A stretch of DNA of 64,000 nucleotides from Lotus japonicus (Eukaryota; Streptophyta; Magnoliopsida; Fabales; Fabaceae). The stretch lies in contig NC_080042.1 in assembly GCF_012489685.1 (NCBI RefSeq), positions 62,233,633 to 62,297,632 of the forward strand. Reading direction: 5' to 3'. A program made the position numbers and the translations under genes. Positions 12,061-22,144 of the stretch are shown in pieces. Position 1 is the first letter of the stretch. Every line of letters starts with the position of its first letter. Below the pieces are notes generated by a model. That model saw nothing but the letters and a program-made list of their open reading frames with translations, made no database searches and was not told the DNA's origin.

Positions 12061-13400
12061 TTGCAACTGTGAGAGAGGTTACGAATCTAGATGATGATGA
12101 TGATACCTTAAGGAAGGAAATCGCAGAGATAAAATTGTGAGCCCTAGCGAGAGAAAATTGGTAAAGGTGTTGTTGGTGTCACTGTTACATGAATTAGACA
12201 AGAGAAATGGGTGAAATGCAGATATATTATTATTTTTTATGGATTGTACACGGTCGGATGGGATGCGACGACCAGAATAATACTTTACTACTTTCTCCAA
12301 ATTAGACTTTAACTTCACTTTTTGTTAGTCATTTATTTATTTATTGTGATTAATGTTCATGCATCAAGTTTGAGTTAGGACGTGTTGGAGGTTACAATGG
12401 GTTTAAGAGTTCAGGTTTGGGTTTGGGAACGATAAAACTCAAGTTCGATCCGACTCGTTGTCATCCCTGATTCCGTCTAGCATTTGGTTGAACGTTTGAA
12501 AATAAATTTTTATGAATGCTATATTCCCAAGTATCATTTATTTGTGGATATGTCGTGGCAGGTTGGTCCACCGGGACGTTGTTGTATTGTAGGAAGCGAT
12601 GGTTGCAACTCTCAAAGTGGTATTCTTGTCTCTCTAGTTGGCGTGTGAACTCTCGGAGTCGGAGTATTTATGTCTGGGAGTCTCCCCTGGAAGCTTGGAC
12701 AGCGGGCACGTCTTGATGGTGTTGGCGCTCTATAGCGATGATTCTTTGTTCGAGTCGATCAAGGGATTCTCCTGTCACACAATGTTAGTGGTTCTTGGCG
12801 TTTGTGTGGTGGGGTTGGAGGTGTAATCTGTATCGCTAGTTGGCTAGGTGGTAGTGGTAGCGGTGGAGGGTTGCTTTTGGCGTAGTCTACATGAATTCTG
12901 GAGTAGCAACTCGGCAAGAAGAGTGAAGTGTTTTTGCCATGACGTGCAAACATCGCCAATTGATAAGACGAAAATCCAATCAAATCATTGCAAGAGTGTT
13001 GATTGAGGAGAAACGACGAGCTTCATATGAGATGATTTCGTGGTGCTCTGTTGTCAACAACACCCAAGAGGGGATCCAATGATAACACTCTGATGCCTAA
13101 GTTAAAGGCTGGGGGAAGAATGAGATATTACAGGTAAAGGCTGAAAATAGTGTGGGTGTGCACCTAATTTTCTTTTAGGGTTAGCCTTTTATGTGAGTGA
13201 GGATTGGAGATACCGATGAAGTAATGAGTTCGGAGTATGGGCTAGAGGAAAGGACCTTTGTTGGAACACGACACAGACACCCTCATCACGAAGCCATAAG
13301 TGAGTGTAAGTTGCGACCATTATGATGCTTGTGTCAATTGGAGAGTGAGATTACGAAGATCTATGATTGGAGGGGTGAGGTTCCGGTAATGAACACTGAA
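12061..13400. other. 5' flank of the DUF760 gene and unassigned repeat-like DNA
   Basis: The first roughly 250 bases are the probable leader and promoter of the reverse-strand DUF760 gene. The remainder (about 12350-13400) is moderately GC-rich, with only short frames that match nothing I recognise. Its composition suggests degraded transposon sequence. Confidence 0.35.
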
Positions 13401-14330
13401 GAAGAGTATAGGCCCTCATACCCTAGCAGAGCGCATGAATGGTAATAGCCTAATCCTTTAGATAAATTAGCAAAAGTCATTTACAATGCTCGTCAAGTCC
13501 CCTCTTATAGAGGTGTTCACGAATGAACTTTCAGTCAGTAGACCAATGAAAATGACTAAGTGTGTTTGTATTGCACGAGTGAGAAAAAGATGGTTTTGAT
13601 ACATACAGAAGACCCCCTTTTATAGTAGGTGAGTCTCTAACCCTAGCTCTCATTCCTATTACACAGTCCATTGACTAAAACGATCGGTTCGCCTGATCAG
13701 GGTGGGCTTCTTGATTTTCCCGTCGGTCATGCTACGATTGCGAGCCATTCTTGCTGTGATTGTGAGTCGTCCGTGATTGAGGGGGACCTGACTGTAGTGT
13801 TGACTCCGCCGTGATTCGCGGTTGGATGAGTCTTTAATCTGGTCAAAGCATCATGTCTGTGTTGGCCATAGAGTATTTTCGGATGGATGGGCTTCTTGGA
13901 GTAACATATCTGGCTCGGCGTCAATGCTATGTCCACGCGGCCTAGTCTAAGATGGTGTCTCATCCGGTCCAAATCGCGGAGCGGTCCAAGAGGTTACATA
14001 GGGTCCTAGTTTTATCTCTAATGGCCCTGTTGGCCCGTACTACGCTAGGCACAACTCTATTACATGTGCCTCTCGCCCCTGGCGACTGTCCTAGAGGGGT
14101 AGTTCGCTAATTTCCTAAGTCTATCAACTCACCATAGGCGAGTCCCATTCTCTCGAGGGTTACTGCCTCTAGGAGAGTCCCTCTAGGGTATGGGGGCTCG
14201 CCCGATCCATGTGATGTAGGATTATTGGGTGTGGGCATGATCTGATCGATCAGGCACACATTCAGATGAGTGCATAGAGGTTAGGTCGGCATAAAGAAAA
14301 GAGAGCTTGGATACGTGATCTACTCCCGAC
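13401..14330 (-). mobile_element. LTR-like retroelement remnant
   Basis: On the reverse strand a TATA-like box sits in CTATAAAAGGGGGTC (about 13611-13626). It is preceded upstream (+ coordinates 13630-14230) by a GC-rich block with repeated CCTCTAGG and CTCGCC phrases. The arrangement resembles the U3 and R of a large plant LTR. No gag-pol frame, tRNA primer site or target duplication was found. Confidence 0.3.
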
Positions 14331-14612
14331 GGCATAGAAATATATGGAGATGTTTTAAAAATTAAAGCCTAAAACTGATATTGACTATTGTAGTGGATTA
14401 AAAACATATAAATTACATGTGACCATAACATGTAGCGCACAAATCACTTCCAACAATTATAGAATCGTTTGAATACACAAGCTAATTTGCATAAAGAAAA
14501 AGATAAAATAAAAAGGAGAAAATGGAAGCAACATTAGAAGAGACACACAGTACAAGACTAGCTTAACATCTTGATGATAATCTTCTTAACAAATGAAACA
14601 AAACTATCCTTC

Positions 14613-17600
14613 TCATATAAATTTCACGAAAAGCAGTGGTAGCAAAGTAGCTACTATGACTAATATGTTCAGCTTGTTATTCTTCACGCTTCCACTTCCC
14701 ACTCCTACTGAATCATCCCCAGCAAAAAGATTCAACGGCGGAGGCGGTGGATTATTCGGTTCATCGCCTGAAAAGAGTTGAGGTGGCGGTGGTGGTGGAG
14801 AATCATTGAGAGGTTGACACTTAATTCCCGAGAGACAATTATTTGTTGTGCTAAAATAAGCAAATTAAATGAAAGTTAGAATGATAATTAAAGAAGAAAA
14901 ATTGCTAGGAAATTATGTTCTACTCTAGCTGCTAAAAAGCTAGTAGAGAAAATTTCAACTTACTCAGTTTTTATGTTCTTCTTCTTTAGAGATGCGGGTA
15001 TGGAACCATTGAACCTATTGTAAGACAAGTTCCTGCACAGAGAATTGGATTTTTTTCAATATATAGAGCTCAAAGCATGTGTTGCATTTCTTTAAACAAC
15101 AATGTATACAAGAATAAATTACTTACAGTGTCTTGAGATTAGGTAGAAGACCTAGGAAATCAGGAATGGTGCCTTCTATGGTATTGTTATGCAAATCACT
15201 GCAATTCAGGAAAACATATGATTCATCAAGTTATTAGAAACTTATAATTTGGTGATCATTTCAGCCCAGATGAAACAAAGGTTTTGTAAGTAAATCTCAC
15301 ATTGTTTCAAGTGCATTCATGGAACTGAAATCTGGAAGTGTGCCTCGAAGATCATAACCACTGAGATACCTATGGTTTTTTTAATCACATAATGTCACAA
15401 AATTAGTAGCTATTATATGTAACTTCAAAACTTGATTTGGAAAAAAAGTAATACCAAGTAACTTACAATGCTGTTACACGAGGTTTGGCATCAGTGGTAC
15501 ATTCTATCCAATCCCAGTTATATGGATATGGAAGACAAGGGTCCCCACTCCACTCTACTAGAACTTCAAATGCAAATTGCAGCTGTAACAAACCTTCCAC
15601 TAATTTGACAAAAGAAAATACAGAGGACAAATTGGTGTTAATGCAAAGCTAATAGAGAAAAGGAACTCATGGAAAACTAGTAACACTTCTACAAAGGATT
15701 TTAAATGAGCTATGATAGATAATTAAAATGGAAAATAAACAGAGAAATTATTTAGGAAAAGAAAATTTAGAAAAGTTCGAAAATTCTTCTACAATTGATT
15801 CTAAAGTCAAAATCAATTATGGGGAAAAGGTTGTGTGAGTAGCTCCTCACTATAGAATCGATTTTAAGAAAAAAATAAATTGTTCCAAACGTGCTATTAC
15901 TTACCTTATTTTCACCGAAAAAAGAGCTTTTAATAACTTATGTAAAAATTGGCAGTGTTGGCAAATATCAGTCATGGCGGAATCTCGTGGATGAATTCCA
16001 CCACTCAACCATGGCCGATATTCTCGCCATCAGTATTTGACAAATATGGCATGTTTTTGGCTTTACGCAACCATCCACTATCCATCATTAACAACACTCC
16101 TATTTGGGAATAAACATAGAAGCAAGATAAAGGTAAATTCCCTCTATCCACATCTTCCTTCTACACCATCATCTTCCTTTCAAAACATCCAAGCAAATAA
16201 CAAGCTACAAGTACATAACACACTTACCATCTCTGCTATCTGTTCCTGCAGTTAATGCATCACTTATTGTATAAACTTCAAGAGCATTGAGTATAGGAGG
16301 AAGGGTAGAAGTGTCTGTGGCCTGAAGAGTAAACAAAGTGTCTGCTGAAGCTGTCATGTTGGTGATGTACACTTCTTTCACACTTCCAACAGGAGGAACT
16401 ATTGGACTTGAAAAGGGCTTGTTGTCTATGTACATTTGGAAGGATCTTTTACCAAGTGCACTTTCCTGTAATTCTGAGAAGTAAGTGGCGATGTAAACCG
16501 GAAGTGCCTTCGCCGGAAGCCGATTGATAAGCTGGATGTATGAATTAGTGCCTGAGGAAACAACTGCATTTTGCAGTGCAGCTTCTGGTGGATGATCTTC
16601 TGCTGTATTAATATCAATGTCTGATACCTCACCTTTGACTTCTGAAAGCAATATACCATATGCTGCTCTCCATATTCTATCAAAAACATCATCTGGGTAC
16701 CTAGCAAATTCCAATTTACGCAACAACAATAAAGTCAAACACCATAATTTAAACAAGGTAAATTCTGTGGTACCCTGAAATTCTTTTGGGTACGGTACCC
16801 CGACTAGATGAAATTGTGAAATTGAAGGGTAGAAAAAAAGAGACAATTAGACATTTTAACTTTTGTTGGAATCTTAGACGTCATATTGGTTGTTGCAGCT
16901 CTTTTTAAGTCAGAATCTAGTTGTGGAAGTGGAAATGTATGCGATGTAAGAACAAGAGAGTTATCGACCACAATAAGGGTAAGATATGGAAATTGGTGTC
17001 TGGCAAACAACAAGATAATGAGATAATCTACTAAAATGTTCATGAATGATGGTGCTAGAGGCTTTTAGAAGTTAAAATTTTTGGAGATAAATAAGTTTTA
17101 CATCATTTAAGGTACCGTACCCTCATTTAAATTAAGGTACCACAGCAAGCACCTTTAAACAAATGGACATTCATGTATCTTTCCATAGTTTATTATAAGG
17201 GTTGTCTAAATGATCCTAGGTAAAAAATGGATTAAATAACCCAAGCCTAGGTGTCTCATGGTATTATTACATGTGTCTTTACAAAAATTACAGCTCATAT
17301 TATATGTGTCATCATAAAATCTAGCTCATTTCATTATTTATTTTTTAAATATTTTTTCAAATTTATGTCATTAAATAATTTATTTATACTTTGAACCCAT
17401 CAATTAGTATAAACTGCACAATGGACCTTTTTTTCTCATAAAAATAAAATAAAATCAAGAACCCTAATCCCCGATTTCGAATGTTTTATTTCAATCCCAC
17501 CATTGATAATCACTGAACCATAGTTAATTCTAGCACATGAAAAAACAAAATCAACAACCCTAATCTCCAATTTCAGTGATAATATTTTGAGATTCATGTC

Positions 17601-19728
17601 CAAAATGCGGTCACTCCCTTCTAATTCTAATCGATTTCTTTTTTTTTTTATATCAATCTATGACTCGGATCTTGTTGCCTCCTTGAATCGCATAAGTGGA
17701 GGAGATTGCAGTGTCAAGTTCAAGAGTCTTATGAATGAAATCTCAATATCACAAACTCTTTGGGATAAGTATTATTCAATCCGCAATGAATAATGCACAT
17801 TCACCACGTATACATTTTGTTCTTTATTCAGGAAAGAGTGATTAAATATAATCTGCCAGAGCATCTGTTTGATTAATTTTGCCTTCTTGGAAAAAAGTGA
17901 TGCAGTTGTTTGAAACTCGTTGATGCTAGGGGTATGGAAAAATAGTAAAAGAGTTTGCATTTTTTTGTACTTTTAACAAGAAAGGTAGAAATTGTGCAAA
18001 TGCTAATGGAAATTAAAAACCATCATCATGGTATTTGCGAGAAAAAAAAAAATTATAACTCGGATCTTGATTTCTTGTACATACATAGGTGGGAGGCCAA
18101 TAGCTCTTGATATCATGGCGATATTGGTTTGCTTTATCCTGGACATGACAAGGATCTTCATCATCAATGGTGGAACTTTTGATTCTAAATTGAAAACATA
18201 TAAAATTAGGGACTAGGGTTCTTGATTTTTTCATTTTTGGGGAAAAAAGTTTTGTTATTTAGTTTATCCTAATTGATGGATTCAAAGTATAAATAATTTA
18301 TTTCATAAAATGAATTTCACAAAAATATAAAAAAATGAATAATGAAATGAGTTGGATTTTAGGATGACACATGTAATATGAGTTGGAATTTTTTAAAAGA
18401 CACATGTAATAATATCATTGGAACATATAGGCTTGGGTTATTTAACCCATTTTTTACCTAGGGTCATTTAGACAACCCCTTATTATAATGATGTAATGAA
18501 ATATCACATGATTTTTAAGTTAAATGAAAAAAATTGGACTTAAGTTTATCTCATACATATTTTCAATCCAATAATAAGCTAATAAATTTTAGCATTAAAG
18601 TCAAAGAGAAGCCTTGGCACAACCCTACAAAGTTGTTGCTATGTGACTGAGGTCAAATGTTTAAGTCTTGAAAACCGCCTCTTATTTAAAATTAAAAAAT
18701 CAGGATAAGGGTGCCTACAATAGATCAAGCGTGCATTTGGCTACACAGTTTAATTAAGCGTTTATTCATAATAAGCTAATTTGAGAAACTTATTATAAGC
18801 CAAAAATAGCTTATGGGTAAGCATAAACTCTTATTCATTAGTTAATCATAACAACTTATGAAAATAAGCTAAAAACAACTTATAGGTAAGTCATAAATTA
18901 TTTGCATAAACTCTACCTAACACTAATATAAATGCAAACAGGGCCTAAGGTCCCTTTCCCGGACCTGCACATAGTGGGAGTTTTGATGAACTTGGCTGCA
19001 TCAATTTTAAGGAGAAGCTTATGTTATTAGCTTCTAGATTTTGAAAATTATTATGATGAAATAGAAATTGATCCAAAAATGCTCTAATGGATCATAGGTC
19101 ATGATTGGACTATTAGTACTGTGATTGAGATTTGAGAATACCTGATACTTTGATTTACACCAAAAGCAGATCTCCATTGCAAATTCAATGCATGATTGGA
19201 ATCAACATGACTGTACATAGAAGGGTCCAAGCTGCGAACTTCAAGGGATGATATAAAGGGAATCTGGTTAGGCTTTGTTTGAGAAACACATATGCTAGTG
19301 AAGTTTCCCTTGGCCACATAGATTGCTTCATAATCAACATAATAGTAACTTGAGGTGTTCACAGTGGCCCAGTAGTTTCCATCAAACTGAAGATCAAAGA
19401 CAGGTGGAGAGAATTTGCTGTCATAATTCCCATAGTAAAAGCTTGCTCTGGTAAGAACTTTTTCTCCTTTAGGAACTTTGATGGAATAGCAATTCTTCTT
19501 TCTAGTTGGAAACTCCCTAAGAGTGCTCAATGGGTCAGAACCCAAGTAGACTTGGCGTGACACGCCATGTTGGATGTAATCATCATCACCAGTCCATCTT
19601 ATGTTGTTTTCATCTGTGACATATTTTGAGGATCCACAGTTGATGCTCACAAAGACTGTGAGAGAAGGCTTTGTGGACAGTAGCACCCAAAGTGCTAAGG
19701 CTAAAAGAAAAATTGAAGGGATTTTCAT
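14613..19728 (-). CDS. Malectin-like/LRR extracellular protein without kinase domain
   Basis: Seven exons fit with GT-AG borders and continuous phase: 19728-19142, 16700-16228, 15599-15467, 15369-15301, 15198-15127, 15032-14964 and 14850-14613, total about 546 residues. Order: signal peptide (MKIPSIFLLALALWVLLSTK), malectin-like carbohydrate-binding region (about 25-355), the WSGDPC motif, a few leucine-rich repeats (LSGYDLRGTLPDFSSM, LHNNTIEGTIPDFLGLLPNL, LSYNRFNGSIP), a proline-rich stretch (SPPPPPPQ, NNPPPPPL) and a hydrophobic C-terminus (LNILVIVATLLPLLFVKFI). The C-terminus ends immediately after the hydrophobic run, so the protein could be GPI-anchored or a single-pass membrane protein. 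It resembles the kinase-less Arabidopsis proteins At3g19230/At1g25570 and the ectodomains of malectin-LRR receptor kinases. Exon 3 was started at TTAG|TGG, since the nearer AG breaks the frame. Confidence 0.85.
16757..17153. mobile_element. Mutator-type MITE with 9-bp target duplication
   Basis: Ends GGTAAATTCTGTGGTACC and GGTACCACAGCAAGCACC form an inverted terminal repeat of about 45 bp that also includes GGGTACGGTACC. A perfect 9-bp direct repeat TTTAAACAA flanks it (16748-16756 and 17154-17162), as expected for Mutator-like elements. It is located in intron 1 of the malectin-like/LRR gene. Confidence 0.8.
17199..18479. mobile_element. Non-autonomous Mutator-like element, 9-bp target duplication
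   Basis: Long inverted termini start GGGTTGTCTAAATGATCC and end GACAACCCC, with the match continuing over at least 80 bp (ACCTAGG, GGGTTATTTAA, GACACATGTAATAAT). A perfect 9-bp direct repeat TTATTATAA flanks the element (17190-17198 and 18480-18488). The interior contains two related phrases ACTCGGATCTTG (about 17661 and 18059) and small frames, but no transposase. It may carry copied host sequence. Located in intron 1 of the malectin-like/LRR gene. Confidence 0.85.
18606..19000 (+). mobile_element. Degenerate Au-type SINE interrupted by a small element
   Basis: The left part (18606-18731) begins GAGAAGCCTTGGCACAACC and keeps the order of Au SINE landmarks: box A, a decayed box B (TGTTTAAGTC), CCGCCTCTT and TACAATAGATCAAG. 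The right part (about 18948-19000) resumes with GTCCCTTTCCCGGACC and GTGGGAG. The roughly 215 bp between them (about 18732-18947), with AAGCTAATTT and AAATAAGCTAAAAAC phrases and GCATTTGG / GCAAACAGGGCC ends, look like a later MITE. Located in intron 1 of the malectin-like/LRR gene. Confidence 0.65.
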
Positions 19729-21003
19729 GGATGTTTGTGAAGAGGTTTATGAAAGGTGACTAGCTTGAGTCTTGTGTTTAGGCTAAGCATGTTAGTGATT
19801 ATATATAAAGATGTCATAATAGCTTCACTAATGATATATGCACACAGTTGACTTTAGACAATATGATTATAGTTTACACCAAGATTAACTTTGAGGTTTT
19901 CTTTTTATATATATTCTAGATATCAGAATTGATTTTAGGAAAAATAAGCCGATCGTTCATCTCACAAAGACATAGTACATTCTTCCGGGTTATCTAAAAT
20001 TGGAATCGATTTTTGTTATAGTATGTTTGAATCAACTTACTTTTTCTCAATTAATTTTGACACTTAAAAAGTTCCTCCCAAAATTCATATTAATTTTAGA
20101 ATAATGGTAAAAGGATTTCCAAACCTCCACTGAGTGTTAAATATTATTGGATGTGGGCTGTTTCATTTTCTTTATGTTGTCAGGTTTAAGGTACTTGCAT
20201 TTGACATGCTCAACGCTTATGTTTAGCTGCAGCCTGCAGAAAGAGCTTACTTTAATTATTTCGATTAGTAGGGAGCTTACATAAAGCTTACCTATGAACA
20301 GAACAACAAAAATTAATAAACTAAGTCAATGCTTATACATAGCCCCGAAAAGAGCTTAGTATAATTCATTGAACAAAGTTTATGGCAGTACTTAAGCATC
20401 ATTTGCTAATAAACATTCGCATTTAAGAATGAAATGAAACCCCTGACTTAGGTGTCCATTAAGCCAGTTAACTACCAAACTAATGAAATGAAATTATAAT
20501 CCACCCTTTGCAGAGAAATTGGCAAATAATTGAACAAAGATCAAGATAGAATTTGAAACAGAAAATATTTGTCAACATATCTTAGCTGCCAACTAGAATG
20601 AACAGAGAGGATAAGGGATAATAAAAATAGAGGTCAAACTATAGAGCTTCAGCTCTATTTGCTGGCAATGCACGTCGCTGGTTGGACTACATTAGATTTA
20701 TTAGCTCTTGCAACATTCTAATTCCAATCATCTTGTGTTGTCTCATTCATGGTATAGGAAACATGGAGGTCACATTCTTCCAAATATATTTTTAGGCATG
20801 CATGATTCATGCCTGTTATCTAATGCTCACTTCAGTGTAAATGTCATTTTAAAATTACAGTAGTAATCTTACACTAGGTGAGTCGTGACTTTTGACAGCA
20901 AGGCATATGTTAGCATTTTGGTACCAGGAAAGGTGGCCTTGGAGGTTTGACAAATTTTGGGGCTAGGCAGTATGTCAAGGACTGATATTTGTGGCCTTTG
21001 GTC
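19729..21003. other. Upstream flank of the malectin-like/LRR gene
   Basis: Probable promoter of the reverse-strand gene. A TATA-like TATATATA run occurs near 19800. Beyond about 20100 the sequence is AT-rich and I see no gene or clear repeat. Confidence 0.35.
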
Positions 21004-21629
21004 GGGCATGTTTGATAACTGTTTCCAAAACAGTTTTCAGTTTTTAAAAACTGAAAACTTGTTTGGTTAGAGCATCTTTAACCATGATATTCACTAAAAT
21101 ATTTACATTTTACTTTTTACAACTCTCAATAATGTCACATCATCTACATTATTTTATTAATTTTTACTCCAACCCAACAACTTTTAAAAGTTTATATAAA
21201 AAAATTATTTTATTAATTGCAAGTTTTATTTAAACCTTTTACATTAAGCAATAATAAATACAAACACACTTTTCATGACTAAATTGAGTATCTACTCTCA
21301 CATACCCTCACTAGCCATGTTGGAATTAAAAATATGCTCAAATGGTAATAGATATTGGTGGGAGTATGTATTTGACATTACATACTCCCATTGGAGATGC
21401 CCTAAGACCTGTTTTTAAAAACAGTTCTCATTTTCAGTTTTTAAAACTAAAAAACCAAAACAGGTAAAAGATGTTTTCAGTTTCAGTTTTTAGTTTTCAG
21501 ATATCAGTTTTCTAAATGTTCAAAAACATGCCATTCAAACTGTTTTCTTTTTCTAAAAACTGTTTTTAAGAATTGTTTCTGAAAAACTATTTTAAAAATT
21601 GAAAACTAAAACTGCTATCAAACATGCCC
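21004..21629. mobile_element. MITE with GGGCATGTTTGATA termini, carrying a nested MITE
   Basis: Termini GGGCATGTTTGATAACTGTTT and AACTGCTATCAAACATGCCC (allowing mismatch) pair. The subterminal regions are rich in GTTTTCAGTTTTTAAAAACTG and its complement. A second element sits inside (21070-21402). The outer target duplication is unclear. hAT-like by terminal resemblance only. Confidence 0.7.
21070..21402. mobile_element. Nested Tourist/Harbinger-type MITE
   Basis: Starts GAGCATCTTTAACCATG after TTA (21067-21069) and ends CCATTGGAGATGCCC before TAA (21403-21405). This matches the terminal pattern of the element at 6232-6630. It interrupts the surrounding GGGCATG-ended element, so it inserted later. 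Confidence 0.65.
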
Positions 21630-21744
21630 TTAGTTTCCAGCGTTTCCTTTAGCTAGTTTTTTTTTCTTTCTACTGTGAACTTGGATGTGTTTGTTTACCC
21701 ATTTAATTTACTATTTATCTTGTAATTTGGCCATGTGGCTGACC

Positions 21745-21746
<2 letters not shown>

Positions 21747-21798
<52 letters not shown>
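21747..21798. repeat. (AT)n microsatellite at the left edge of the viral insertion
   Basis: About 25 AT units directly abut the first base of the viral sequence. TA tracts also lie at 29196-29235 and 38075-38097, so every outer viral edge falls at such a tract. Confidence 0.9.
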
Positions 21799-21801
<3 letters not shown>

Positions 21802-21877
21802 TCAGTTTTCAGTAAGTATTACTCTTCACTTTGATTATTATCATTATCTTATCATGATTTTTATCTTCCGCAAACTC

Positions 21878-21906
21878 TGGTATCAGAGCCTTTTCCCGTG
21901 AGGGAA
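21878..21906 (+). promoter_or_regulatory. tRNA-Met primer-binding site followed by a small hairpin
   Basis: TGGTATCAGAGC is complementary to the 3' end of initiator tRNA-Met and primes minus-strand DNA synthesis in caulimovirids. TTCCCGTGAGGGAA (21893-21906) follows 3 nt later and can fold into a 5-bp stem with a GTGA loop. The same site and stem core recur at 29105-29133 and, on the other strand, in the second viral copy. Confidence 0.8.
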
Positions 21907-22144
21907 GGGTTCTAGAACTAGTAGTTGGTTTTTGTTGGATTCAATCTTTTGTTTTTCTGCAAGTTTATTTCTCTTACCGTTTTCATTAATCACCCCTGTT
22001 ATTAATTCAAGTTCTTAGGATCTTAGTGTGAGGTATCCCTGGAGTCTAGTGGTCCCGGCAGTAAAGCCTGAGAGGTAGTGAGACCGTTGGTTTAGCTAGA
22101 TTGGGAAGAAACATTATCATTCTTAAGTTACTTAAGTAAATAAC

